The notes below the pieces were generated by a model. The model did no database searches and was not told the origin of the DNA. It worked only from the letters and a program-made list of their open reading frames with translations. Below are positions 8,531 to 18,009 of a stretch of 64,000 bases of DNA, piece by piece. The stretch spans positions 2,990,981 to 3,054,980 of the forward strand of contig NZ_LN851186.1 of the NCBI RefSeq assembly GCF_001243895.1. Reading direction: 5' to 3'. This stretch comes from Bacillus testis (lineage in GTDB: Bacteria; Bacillota; Bacilli; Bacillales; DSM-1321). The position numbers and the translations under genes were made by a program. The first letter of the stretch is position 1. Each line of letters begins with the position of its first letter.

Positions 8531-10063
8531 ATGTCCAAATTTTTTCAGGGAACACTCATATTGCTTGCCGCTGGGTTTGTGACAAGGGTTTTAGGCTTCA
8601 TTAACCGCATTGTAGTGGCGCGTACGATTGGAAGCGAGGGTGTCGGATTATACATGATGGCCATGCCTTCCCTCTATTTAGTTATTTCAGTTACGCAATT
8701 GGGCCTGCCGGTAGCTATTGCGAAATTTGTAGCGGAAGCAAACGCTACCAACGATGAAAGGAAAATCAAAAAGATTTTAGTTGTGTCGCTCAGCGTGACG
8801 CTGGGGCTTTCGCTCATCTTCACCCCGGCCCTAATCTTGCTTGCGCCATGGCTGTCACATACCTTGTTCACGGACGAGCGCATTATGTGGCCTTTGATCA
8901 TTATCTCGCCGATCATCCCAGTCGTTGCTGTATCATCGGTGATCCGCGGTTATTTCCAAGGCAAGCAAAACATGAAACCGGCTGCCTTTTCGCAGGTTCT
9001 CGAACAAGTGGTACGGATTGGTTTAATAGCAACTGCCACTAAATACTTTCTCCCTTATGGGATCGAATACGCTGCTGCGGCAGCCATGGGAGCTTCTGTT
9101 CTAGGCGAACTGGCATCTTTACTCTATCTGCTGACATTTTTTAAACTAAAGAAACATTTCCGGCTGCGGACTGGTTTTTTTACGGCTGCCCGCAGCAGTA
9201 AGAATACGCTTCGGCAATTATTCAGCATTGCCCTTCCTTCAACCGGCAGCAGAATAATCGGGAATATTTCTTGGTTCTTCGAGCCGATTGTCGTCGCCCA
9301 AAGCCTGGCGATCGCAGGTATTTCTGCCTCTATGGCAACAAGGCAATACGGGGAACTGACAGGTTATGCCCTGCCGTTGCTTATGCTCCCTTCCTTTGTG
9401 ACATTTGCCCTTTCCACTTCATTGGTTCCGGCAATCAGCGAAGCGGCGGCAGCAAAAAATATTACGCTCGTTTCACATCGGCTCCATCAAGCGCTTCGCG
9501 TGACTTTTATTACCGGCTGCCTTTCCGTCGTGATTCTTTTTGTTTTTGCTGATCCAATTATGAATCTTATGTATGGACAGAATAACGCCAGCGTTTACAT
9601 CACGTATCTGGCACCCATTTTCATATTTTCCTACTATCAAATGCCGCTTCAGGCCGTGCTTCAGGCCATGAACTTGGCCAAGGCCGCTATGTTCAACAGT
9701 CTGGCCGGCGCTGTAATTAAGCTTGCCTTCATCTTTGCATTATCCTCCCAGCCCCAATTCGGCATTATGGGAACGGCCATCGGATTTGCGGCCAGTATCG
9801 TATTGGTGACGTTCCTGCACTTTGCGACGATCGCCAAAGTTATACCAGTGGCTCTTGATATTCCTAATTATGCCATGACGATCTTGATTACGATTGTATC
9901 CGGCTTTGCAGGTTATTACTGTTTTGGATTGATTCACACAAGCTATGCTTTATACCTTTCTATTGGAGCAGTATGCGCTTGTTTCATTTCTTTATGCCTG
10001 CTGACTAAGGTCATTACATTTCGGGAAATGATGCTGTTTTTGCCATTCCGAAAAAAGCGCTAG
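8531..10063 (+). CDS. spoVB: Stage V sporulation protein B, MurJ/MOP-family flippase
   Basis: Polytopic membrane protein of 510 residues with about 14 hydrophobic segments, of the polysaccharide-transporter/MOP flippase superfamily. It is needed for spore cortex synthesis and is thought to move lipid-linked peptidoglycan precursors. The N-terminus (GTLILLAAGFVTRVLGFINR) and the segment VIRGYFQGKQNMKPAAFSQ near residue 140 are family hallmarks. GGCGGG lies about 11 bases before the ATG. Its stop overlaps the end of the convergent DUF421 gene by 4 bases. Confidence 0.93.
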   Translation: MSKFFQGTLILLAAGFVTRVLGFINRIVVARTIGSEGVGLYMMAMPSLYLVISVTQLGLPVAIAKFVAEANATNDERKIKKILVVSLSVTLGLSLIFTPALILLAPWLSHTLFTDERIMWPLIIISPIIPVVAVSSVIRGYFQGKQNMKPAAFSQVLEQVVRIGLIATATKYFLPYGIEYAAAAAMGASVLGELASLLYLLTFFKLKKHFRLRTGFFTAARSSKNTLRQLFSIALPSTGSRIIGNISWFFEPIVVAQSLAIAGISASMATRQYGELTGYALPLLMLPSFVTFALSTSLVPAISEAAAAKNITLVSHRLHQALRVTFITGCLSVVILFVFADPIMNLMYGQNNASVYITYLAPIFIFSYYQMPLQAVLQAMNLAKAAMFNSLAGAVIKLAFIFALSSQPQFGIMGTAIGFAASIVLVTFLHFATIAKVIPVALDIPNYAMTILITIVSGFAGYYCFGLIHTSYALYLSIGAVCACFISLCLLTKVITFREMMLFLPFRKKR

Positions 10064-10719
10064 CCTTTCTTTTTAGAGATCACAAATTTCCCGTGATGAT
10101 AAGAACAAAAGGAAATCTCGCTCTCATGGCTAATCCCCCGGTACTCCAATTGCTCACAAAGCCAGGGGCGGGTTAGGTTCATTTTACGGAGATGGTCTTC
10201 CAGAATGACGCCATCAAGAATCAATGGCAGCGCCAACTCATACTCGTAGTTTCCTGGCTTGTTATTCTTTTTCATGACAGACAAATCACCGGAAGGCTCT
10301 AAAATGGCAAAAGCAACTTCATCAAGGCTAAATACTTCCTTTTCCCTAAGTTGCTGCAACAAGTCATCATAATTATACCGTTCTTTTTTCATCGCTTTTT
10401 CGTCAATTTTGCCTTGGTGAATAATAATCGTTGGTTTGCCGTCTAATAACTCTCTTATTTTTTTATTTCTTAATGATAACAAAGCAAGCGCCAGCTGAAT
10501 AATCAGAAGAGCTACTATAGGCAGAATTACTTTGTATAGGGGCATTTCTGTGTCTTCGATTGAGACAGCAGCCAATTCCGCAATCATTAAAAAAACAACT
10601 AGATCTAGTATGCTTAGCTCTGCAATTTCCCTTTTGCCCATCAACCTAAAAATAATAAGGAGAAAAACGTACATAAAAAGGGTCCTCACGACGATAAAAG
10701 CAAATTCAAACATGTTCAT
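10060..10719 (-). CDS. DUF421 (YetF/YrbG-family) membrane protein
   Basis: 219 residues: three membrane helices in the first 85 residues, then two small cytosolic domains including LLDGKPTIIIHQGKID. This is the DUF421 layout. In B. subtilis yrbG also lies next to spoVB. Function is not established; the family is common in spore formers. Two in-frame ATGs exist: 10719 with GGTGG only 3 bases away, and 10713 with better spacing. The gene meets spoVB tail to tail with a 4-base overlap. Confidence 0.85.
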   Translation of the reverse strand: MNMFEFAFIVVRTLFMYVFLLIIFRLMGKREIAELSILDLVVFLMIAELAAVSIEDTEMPLYKVILPIVALLIIQLALALLSLRNKKIRELLDGKPTIIIHQGKIDEKAMKKERYNYDDLLQQLREKEVFSLDEVAFAILEPSGDLSVMKKNNKPGNYEYELALPLILDGVILEDHLRKMNLTRPWLCEQLEYRGISHESEISFCSYHHGKFVISKKKG

Positions 10720-11030
10720 ACACCACCGTTTTCCAAAAAATACAGAAGATCACACTTACCGCTTGGCAGGATAAGCATGTCCAGCTGTTCTTGTTCTCCC
10801 TTTCCCAACTGGCGCTAATACTCCCACTTTAAAACAAGAGCGTTGATAAAGAAGTGTATGCGGATGATCAAGCGACAATAGGAACTAAGAGTAGTTCAAC
10901 GAATCATTGATGACTAATCAAGGCTTCACATTATCCGAAATAAAATGTTAGTATGCCCCGATGTTCTATTCTTAATACAGGCTTCATATGTTTGTACAAA
11001 CACATGACTTCTGCTTGAAAGGAGAAAAGG
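10720..11030. other. Intergenic region with a perfect 14-bp palindrome
   Basis: This interval lies between two divergent genes. TGTTTGTACAAACA (10989-11002) is a perfect palindrome 28 bases before the yrzE start. TTCACA, 18 bases, TAGTAT upstream of it is a weak possible promoter. No ORF is supported. The palindrome may be an operator; no known regulator is recognised. Confidence 0.4.
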
Positions 11031-11414
11031 ATGGAAACAAGAAAACTAGGATCTGCCATTTTGTACGGCACCTTAACCATTTTTATCATAGCGCTTCTAT
11101 TCAGCCTCTTATTTTCTGTACTGTTACGTTTCACTTCTTTGACTGAATCTTCCTTGTCGTATATGATTTTGATTCTTTCATTTCTGGCAATATTCTTTGG
11201 TGGCATTGTATCTGGAGGCAGGGGCAAAAAACAGGGGTGGATGCTCGGGGGAGCTACAGGGCTTTTATATACGGTCATCTTGCTCTTGTTTCAATACTTG
11301 GGGCATGACCAGGCCTTTACAATTCGCGAATGGATTCAATCTCTTTGCTATATTGTTGTCTGTATGATGGGAGGCATTCTTGGCGTCAACCTATCCGGCG
11401 GCAATAAAGAATAA
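11031..11414 (+). CDS. yrzE: TIGR04086-family membrane protein (YrzE-like)
   Basis: 127 residues with four hydrophobic helices (about 12-33, 44-62, 67-88, 101-120) and a glycine-rich middle (GGIVSGGRGKKQGWMLGG). It matches the TIGR04086 family and B. subtilis yrzE by position beside yajC. AAAGGAG precedes the ATG. It stands alone on the plus strand and shares a two-way terminator with yajC. Its function is unknown. Confidence 0.8.
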   Translation: METRKLGSAILYGTLTIFIIALLFSLLFSVLLRFTSLTESSLSYMILILSFLAIFFGGIVSGGRGKKQGWMLGGATGLLYTVILLLFQYLGHDQAFTIREWIQSLCYIVVCMMGGILGVNLSGGNKE

Positions 11415-11423
11415 ACAGGCATA

Positions 11424-11458
11424 AAAAAAACTGCTCCCTGACTAGGGGCAGTTTTTTT
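11424..11458. terminator. Bidirectional terminator between yrzE and yajC
   Basis: An A-run, ACTGCTCCCT, a short loop, AGGGGCAGT and a T-run give a hairpin with poly-U on either transcript. It serves two converging genes. Confidence 0.9.
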
Positions 11459-11462
11459 GCCA

Positions 11463-11738
11463 TTAACCGACAGTTGTAGCTTTTTCAACTACATCACGGA
11501 TAGCTGCACGATCGTATGTAAGACGGCTTCCATCTCCGCACTTAAGGACGATTTTATTTTCGTCGATTGCATCTACAATGCCGTGTAATCCACCAATAGT
11601 AACAATCTTGTCACCTTTAGCCAATTCATTTTGCATAGTCGCTATCGCCTTTTGTCTCTTTTGCTGAGGGCGAATCAACAAGAAATAAAACAAAACAAAC
11701 ATCAATATTAACGGACCAATTGTGCTTAGAAATTGCAT
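11463..11738 (-). CDS. yajC: Preprotein translocase subunit YajC
   Basis: Single-pass membrane partner of SecDF. The 91-residue product has one helix (about 5-23) followed by FYFLLIRPQQKRQK, the family signature, and a small beta domain with GDKIVTIGGLHG. The ATG at 11738 is used rather than the longer frame because GGAAGGAG lies 8 bases upstream. It lies downstream of tgt on the same strand, the usual order. Confidence 0.93.
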   Translation of the reverse strand: MQFLSTIGPLILMFVLFYFLLIRPQQKRQKAIATMQNELAKGDKIVTIGGLHGIVDAIDENKIVLKCGDGSRLTYDRAAIRDVVEKATTVG

Positions 11739-11782
11739 ATTATTCAACTCCTTCCATTTATTTTTATTCATTATAGTTAGGT

Positions 11783-12922
<1,140 letters not shown>

Positions 12923-12947
12923 TTAAGTTCTTCCTTTCTGGTTTCTG

Positions 12948-13976
12948 CTAGATAATCAGCATAGCATCGCCAAATGAAAAGAAACGGTATTTCTTCTCTA
13001 CGGCCTGCTTATATGCTTGCAGAACATGTTCTCTTCCCGCCAGTGCCGAAATCAGCATCATCAAGGTTGATTTTGGCAGATGGAAGTTTGTGATCATCCC
13101 ATCAATTGCTTTAAATTCAAACCCTGGGAATATGAATATGTCAGTCCAGCCGCTTTCAGCCTTGAATTCACCGTCATATTTGCTGGCGATGGTTTCCAAG
13201 GTTCTGGTCGACGTGGTCCCAACGGTTATGATCCGTTTGCCTTCTCTTCGCACTTTATTTAACAGGGAAGCTGTTTTTTCATTCATATGATAGTATTCCG
13301 CATGCATATCATGGTTGTCAATATCTTCTACAGAAACAGGTCGGAACGTCCCCAATCCGACATGCAATGTAATGAAAGCTACATGGACACCCATTGCGCG
13401 GATTTCATCCAATAATCTCTCCGTGAAATGCAATCCGGCAGTCGGTGCGGCCGCCGAACCGCGCTCTTTGGCATAGACGGTCTGATAGCGGTCCTGGTCG
13501 TCCAATTGCTCCTTAATATAAGGCGGAAGCGGCATGGTGCCCAATTGGTCAAGGATTTCATAAAAGATTCCTTCATACTGGAATTTTACGATACGTCCCC
13601 CTTGGTCCAGCTCATCAAGACATTCAGCCTTTAATTTGCCATCGCCAAATACGATGACTGTACCTTTTTTTACCCGCTTAGCCGGTTTGATCAATACTTC
13701 CCATACATCTTCTTCATCTTGCTTCAATAAAAGCATCTCCACTTTGGCTCCAGTATCTTCTTTTACCCCGAATAACCGTGCCGGCAATACCTTCGTATCA
13801 TTCAATACCAGGCAATCGCCTTCATGTAAATGCTTGACTATATCACTGAATACTTCATCTTTGGTTGCGCCTGTTTTTTGGTCTAGAACCATTAAACGGC
13901 TGGCTTCCCGATTTTTCAGAGGAGTTTGTGCAATCAATTCCTCCGGCAAATGGAAGTCAAATAAATCGACTTTCAA
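12948..13976 (-). CDS. queA: S-adenosylmethionine:tRNA ribosyltransferase-isomerase
   Basis: Adds the epoxycyclopentane ring from SAM to preQ1 in tRNA. With the TTG at 13976 the product is 342 residues, begins MKVDLFDF and equals the B. subtilis length. That start has AGGA about 10 bases upstream, while the GTG at 13985 is too close to it. Family stretches include [22 protein letters not shown] and [14 protein letters not shown]. It precedes tgt by 25 bases in one operon. Confidence 0.95.
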   Translation of the reverse strand: MKVDLFDFHLPEELIAQTPLKNREASRLMVLDQKTGATKDEVFSDIVKHLHEGDCLVLNDTKVLPARLFGVKEDTGAKVEMLLLKQDEEDVWEVLIKPAKRVKKGTVIVFGDGKLKAECLDELDQGGRIVKFQYEGIFYEILDQLGTMPLPPYIKEQLDDQDRYQTVYAKERGSAAAPTAGLHFTERLLDEIRAMGVHVAFITLHVGLGTFRPVSVEDIDNHDMHAEYYHMNEKTASLLNKVRREGKRIITVGTTSTRTLETIASKYDGEFKAESGWTDIFIFPGFEFKAIDGMITNFHLPKSTLMMLISALAGREHVLQAYKQAVEKKYRFFSFGDAMLII

Positions 13977-14086
13977 TTCTGTCACATCCTGTTTTTTCTT
14001 TCGTATTTATCCTGTGCTGACTGGACAATCCCTTTTCCGAAAAGAGGGCGCTGTTCACGCTATATTGCCGCCACATCGGCAAGTTC

Positions 14087-14293
14087 TCATTTAATTTTAC
14101 CCAAAATAAACAATACGGCCGATAACACAACACTAACTATTATACTCGTTACGATTGGAAAATAAAAAGTACTGCTTCCTTTTTTAATCAAGATGTCGCC
14201 CGGCAACCTGCCGAGTTTCAAAAAATGGATAAGGAAACCGGAAATGAACACGAGGGTCCCGATAGCCATAAGCATTTTACCTAAATGGTTCAT
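14087..14293 (-). CDS. DUF2905 small membrane protein (YrzS-like)
   Basis: 68 residues with two membrane helices (about 6-25 and 45-65) around the conserved [13 protein letters not shown]. The ATG overlaps the ruvB stop (14290), so it is translationally coupled to ruvB. It is conserved at this place between ruvB and queA in Bacillus. Its role is unknown. Confidence 0.85.
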   Translation of the reverse strand: MNHLGKMLMAIGTLVFISGFLIHFLKLGRLPGDILIKKGSSTFYFPIVTSIIVSVVLSAVLFILGKIK

Positions 14294-15291
14294 GGCTGCG
14301 GACGCTCCAGGCCAAAGTGCTGGTAGGCAGCCATCGTAGCCATTCTGCCTCGCGGGGTTCTCTGAAGGAAACCTATTTGCAATAAATAAGGTTCATATAC
14401 ATCCTCAATCGTTGTCGCTTCTTCGCCAATGCTGGCAGCGATTGTTTCAACACCGACTGGCCCTCCCCTGAATTTCTCGATGATTCCCATTAGCAGTTTG
14501 TGGTCAATATGATCCAACCCCAGGCGGTCCACCTGCATGAGCTCCAGTGAATGGCTTGCTAACTCAAGGGTAATATCACCTGTTCCTTTTACTTGGGCAA
14601 AGTCCCTTACCCTCCGGAGCAGGCGATTCGCAATCCGCGGGGTGCCTCTAGACCTGCGGGCAATCTCTAAGGCAGCCGTTTCATTCAAGTTTGTTTGGAG
14701 AATATCAGCCGTCCGGGAGACAATGCTTTTTAACTGTTCTTCATTATAATACTCCAAGCGGCTTAATACGCCAAAGCGGTCTCTTAAAGGCGCCGAAAGC
14801 GATCCAGCCCTTGTGGTGGCTCCCACCAATGTGAACGGGGGGAGATCCAGCCGCACGCTTCTTGCTTGCGGTCCTTTCCCGATCACGATATCGAGGCAAA
14901 AGTCCTCCATGGCCGGATAAAGGACTTCTTCAACCGCTCTTGGCAATCGATGGATTTCATCAATGAACAGTACATCACCGGGTTCAAGCGCAGTTAATAC
15001 AGCTGCCAAATCGCCCGGTCTTTCAATAGCCGGGCCTGATGTTGTCCGTATATTGACTCCCATTTCATTAGCGATGATTGCGGCAAGGGTGGTCTTCCCC
15101 AAACCGGGAGGGCCATACAGGAGAACATGGTCCAACGTTTCCTGGCGCATTCTCGCTGCTTCTATAAAGACTTTAAGATTTTCCTTTACTTTATCCTGCC
15201 CGATATAATGCCGCAGTTCCAGCGGGCGAAGACTTTGTTCAAATGAGTGTTCAGCTGCCTCCGCCTCGCTTTGGATAATCCGTTCTTCCAT
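14290..15291 (-). CDS. ruvB: Holliday junction branch-migration ATPase RuvB
   Basis: AAA+ motor that drives branch migration with RuvA. 333 residues. Walker [10 protein letters not shown] is at 60-68, Walker B LFIDEIH at 108-114, sensor GATTRAG follows, and a C-terminal winged helix is present. The ATG at 15291 is chosen since AGGAGG lies 8 bases away; the GTG at 15300 would sit on top of that site. It follows ruvA by 12 bases. Confidence 0.97.
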   Translation of the reverse strand: MEERIIQSEAEAAEHSFEQSLRPLELRHYIGQDKVKENLKVFIEAARMRQETLDHVLLYGPPGLGKTTLAAIIANEMGVNIRTTSGPAIERPGDLAAVLTALEPGDVLFIDEIHRLPRAVEEVLYPAMEDFCLDIVIGKGPQARSVRLDLPPFTLVGATTRAGSLSAPLRDRFGVLSRLEYYNEEQLKSIVSRTADILQTNLNETAALEIARRSRGTPRIANRLLRRVRDFAQVKGTGDITLELASHSLELMQVDRLGLDHIDHKLLMGIIEKFRGGPVGVETIAASIGEEATTIEDVYEPYLLQIGFLQRTPRGRMATMAAYQHFGLERPQP

Positions 15292-15303
15292 TTGCTCCAC
15301 CTC

Positions 15304-15909
15304 CTATTTCAACAATAACTGCAATCCTGCTTTAATATATTCTTCAGTCGTTTTTTGTTCCTTCTCAAGCGGCTTCCTGATTTTGGCGACCTCTCGTTCA
15401 GAATAACCAAGAGCCTTTAACGCTTCCATCGCTTCATCCAGTTCTCCCGTATTAGCGGCATAGGCAGTTTCCAAAGCATCATTGAACAGATTCGGGAAGT
15501 AATCAGGAACGATATTTTCCAATTTCCCTTTCAAGTCCAAAATCATTTGGCGCGCCGTTTTCTTGCCAACGCCAGGAAACTTGACAAGGAAGGTTTCATC
15601 TTCATTCTCAATCGCCTGAACTACTTGGTCCACCTTGCCGGAACCAAGTATGGCAAGAGCTCCTTTAGGGCCGATTCCTGTCACATTCAACAGCTTCTCA
15701 AACAAGGCTTTTTCTTCCTGGGTTTTGAATCCATAGAGGGCAATCATATCTTCACGGACATAGTGGTAGGTATATACTTTCACACTTTTATCTTTTAAAG
15801 AAAAAACAAAAGGATTAGGTGTCAAAACGCGGTATCCGATCCCATTGTTTTCAATCACAATATAATGCGGACCGACAAATTCAATATTTCCTATAATATA
15901 ATCGTACAA
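15304..15909 (-). CDS. ruvA: Holliday junction DNA-binding protein RuvA
   Basis: Binds the four-way junction and loads RuvB. 201 residues, same as B. subtilis. The N-terminal OB fold is followed by the helix-hairpin-helix motifs [13 protein letters not shown] (about 75-87) and [20 protein letters not shown] (about 110-129), then the RuvB-binding C-terminal domain. The start is TTG with GGGAGAG upstream. It heads the ruvA-ruvB-DUF2905 unit. Confidence 0.96.
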   Translation of the reverse strand: MYDYIIGNIEFVGPHYIVIENNGIGYRVLTPNPFVFSLKDKSVKVYTYHYVREDMIALYGFKTQEEKALFEKLLNVTGIGPKGALAILGSGKVDQVVQAIENEDETFLVKFPGVGKKTARQMILDLKGKLENIVPDYFPNLFNDALETAYAANTGELDEAMEALKALGYSEREVAKIRKPLEKEQKTTEEYIKAGLQLLLK

Positions 15910-15949
15910 ACTCTCTCTCTCCCATTCTCAACTGTAAACATTCTAACAC

Positions 15950-16141
15950 ATGAAAAGCGCAAGCGCCCGTTTAGGGGCGTAAAGACTGGACTGCTTCTTC
16001 TCGAGATAAAGGAAACACGGAGAGCTAGCGATCCGATGTTGACTTATCGTAGAAAAGAAGCGGGAAGTCTTCTAGCCCCTGGGCGCTGAAGCTAGACAAT
16101 GAAAAGCGCAAGCGCCCGTTTAGGGGCGTAAAGACTGGACT
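15950..16141. repeat. Dispersed repeat flanked by 43-bp direct repeats
   Basis: A 43-base sequence beginning ATGAAAAGCGCAAGCGCCCG occurs identically at 15950-15992 and 16099-16141. Between the copies lie AAAGGAAACACGG (16008-16020) and CCGATGTTGACTTATCG (16033-16049), shared with the copy near 1040. Each direct repeat contains GCGCCC and GGGGCG, which can pair. Similar elements are common between genes in Bacillaceae. The remaining DNA to 16328 holds no ORF; only a weak hairpin with a T7 tract near 16240-16262 might end bofC. Confidence 0.75.
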
Positions 16142-16328
16142 TGCCACAAGGCAAACAAATGTTCACATCTTATCTTCTATTATGGACTAAAACACCTTCC
16201 TTGTACATGACGCGAGCCCTACTTTTATTCTTAAAAAAAGAAAGAAGTTCCTTTCGTTTTTACGGCAAAAAGAACTGTATCCACAAATCGGCCAGTTCTT
16301 TCCCATCTAAATAAGCCCTGTGCCGAAG

Positions 16329-16850
16329 CTATCTTAAACCTTCATTCTTGTATGGTTTAAATGTTTCCAGCACAGATTGGTATCTTTTTTTGTCCTTTAC
16401 ACGTATTCCTTCTGCAAGCTCTTCCCTTCGCTTCACTTCCAATAAGTCGACGTCCAGCTGAAAAAAGGTCTGAATGACATCCAGTTTTGTCGGCTTGCCG
16501 TTGAAAATAGTCAATATGCCATCCTCCGTCACTCCAAAATAACCATGTGCTTTCATCAGCGGCGAGATATCATCTATATATTTTTGGAAGACCAATTCTT
16601 TTTCAGATTCGTAAACAAGCTTCCACGCCCGGTATTTTTCCATAATGCTTTCTACAGACTGGGCTTCCTTCACTGTTGTTTCCTCCGTCATCTCCCCATC
16701 CATATATATTTTTTGTAAAGTGACCTTGCGTATGTCGGTCGCCATGGCGGCAGAAGCCTCTCCCTTATCTGGCCAGACAATTGCATTCAGCAGGATCAGA
16801 ATTAATGAGAGTGCAAAGATATATGCCTTTTTACTGACATGTCTTCTCAA
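16329..16850 (-). CDS. bofC: BofC, intercompartmental signalling protein of the SigK checkpoint
   Basis: Forespore protein that restrains the SpoIVB signalling protease and so times SigK activation. 173 residues with an N-terminal signal/anchor segment (about 9-27). The DDISPLMKAHGYFGVTEDG stretch (about 93-111) matches B. subtilis BofC (DDISPLSKVNGYIGVSDNG). It lies next to ruvA, as in B. subtilis. The start is TTG, 7 bases after GGAGGTG. Its target pathway members spoIVFA and spoIVFB are also in this window. Confidence 0.88.
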   Translation of the reverse strand: MRRHVSKKAYIFALSLILILLNAIVWPDKGEASAAMATDIRKVTLQKIYMDGEMTEETTVKEAQSVESIMEKYRAWKLVYESEKELVFQKYIDDISPLMKAHGYFGVTEDGILTIFNGKPTKLDVIQTFFQLDVDLLEVKRREELAEGIRVKDKKRYQSVLETFKPYKNEGLR

Positions 16851-16933
16851 CTACAAACACCTCCGGCAATGCTTTCATTGTTTTATAGAAAAAGCATTCC
16901 CCTAAATCAACCGCCTCATTCTGGGCTGAATGC

Positions 16934-16964
16934 CAAAAAGACTATTCCTTAATGCGGAATAGTC
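16934..16964 (-). terminator. Intrinsic terminator after the kinase gene
   Basis: GACTATTCC and GGAATAGTC form a perfect 9-bp stem around a 7-base loop. The minus transcript continues into TTTTT. It ends the safA-kinase unit about 85 bases past the kinase stop. Confidence 0.85.
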
Positions 16965-17049
16965 CCCTTGCCATCTGCTGGCTTTAACCTGCCAGTATCA
17001 TTTCATCTTTACCGAAAACGCAGCGTCTTCCGTTTTCTCTAGCTGGCCA

Positions 17050-18009
17050 TCAGTTGATTCTCTTATAAATATCTTTATAGAGGTTCATTCTCTGTGCATA
17101 CTGGTCGACTGTCAGTTTCCAAATGGAATGCATATACTCATTGCTACTGTATAAATCTTCTCTCTCCAACCGGTTCCATTCTCTGTAGATATCAGCTGGG
17201 AACAGCAATGCATACAGAAATGCTGGATTATTTTTATATGCTTTAAGCTGTGGATAACTAAATAGCTCTGATGCATCCTTTACATACGGCATGATTCTGT
17301 TTGAATATTGTATAAAGTCGATGATAGGGGGAGCTTGATGAATCAAGTCAAAGTCGATGATATTCAACTTGCCTCCACTGCTGTTAAAAAAATTGTGATG
17401 GGCTACGTCCCCATGTATAATACAATTCGGTTCCTTGTAAAGATCGTCTTCAAACTTCTCCATGCCCTTCAACGCCCGCTCCCCCCACTCAATCCAATTA
17501 TCTACATAGCGGGAGGAGACATATCCCCGTACTATTCCAGCATTGCTCTTAAATAACTTTAAACGTTCCTGCCACTTTCGCAATTGATTGTATTTACTGG
17601 CCGGTATAGATTTATAAAAGGACCGTGTTGTCTGGTGAAACTGTTGCAGCAAAAAGAGCCCTTTCGAACGGTTTTCCGCCTCCCGGTAGGAGAATTTATC
17701 TCTTGAAGGGTTTAAGTATTCAATCCATGAATAGGTCATTCCATCATAATTGAAGTCCGGCAGACTTTTAATGAACCGGTAGGTTTGATGAAACCCATTT
17801 TCCTTTAGCTTCTTTGTCAAAAGTTTTTGGGCTTCTAATTTATTTGTGCTAGAAAAGCCTTTCACCATATACTTTCTCTTATTACTAGTCACTTTAAAAA
17901 CATTCTCTCTAATGCGGTCGACCTTTTGCAGACTTTCTCCCTTCGTATCCAGACTGTTGATAAGACGTTTCCGAATGCTCCCATCTTCCCGGAATGAACG
18001 ATTACCCAT
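17050..18009 (-). CDS. CotS-like spore-coat kinase / phosphotransferase
   Basis: 319-residue protein of the aminoglycoside-phosphotransferase/CotS kinase fold. The catalytic loop IIHGDVAHHNF is near residue 198, followed by IIDFDLIH for metal binding. The lysine-rich early part (YMVKGFSS) fits the ATP-binding lobe. The ATG at 18009 lies within the last codons of safA (8-base overlap), so it is translated in step with a coat protein gene. B. subtilis has coxA at this place instead. A role in modifying coat or other sporulation proteins is inferred from fold and context; the substrate is unknown. Confidence 0.75.
   Translation of the reverse strand: MGNRSFREDGSIRKRLINSLDTKGESLQKVDRIRENVFKVTSNKRKYMVKGFSSTNKLEAQKLLTKKLKENGFHQTYRFIKSLPDFNYDGMTYSWIEYLNPSRDKFSYREAENRSKGLFLLQQFHQTTRSFYKSIPASKYNQLRKWQERLKLFKSNAGIVRGYVSSRYVDNWIEWGERALKGMEKFEDDLYKEPNCIIHGDVAHHNFFNSSGGKLNIIDFDLIHQAPPIIDFIQYSNRIMPYVKDASELFSYPQLKAYKNNPAFLYALLFPADIYREWNRLEREDLYSSNEYMHSIWKLTVDQYAQRMNLYKDIYKRIN

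Noticed and set aside
13986-14086. Hairpin CCCTTTTCC/GGAAAAGAGGG region between the DUF2905 gene and queA as a terminator
   Set aside because: No T-run follows on either strand, so termination is doubtful; left unannotated.
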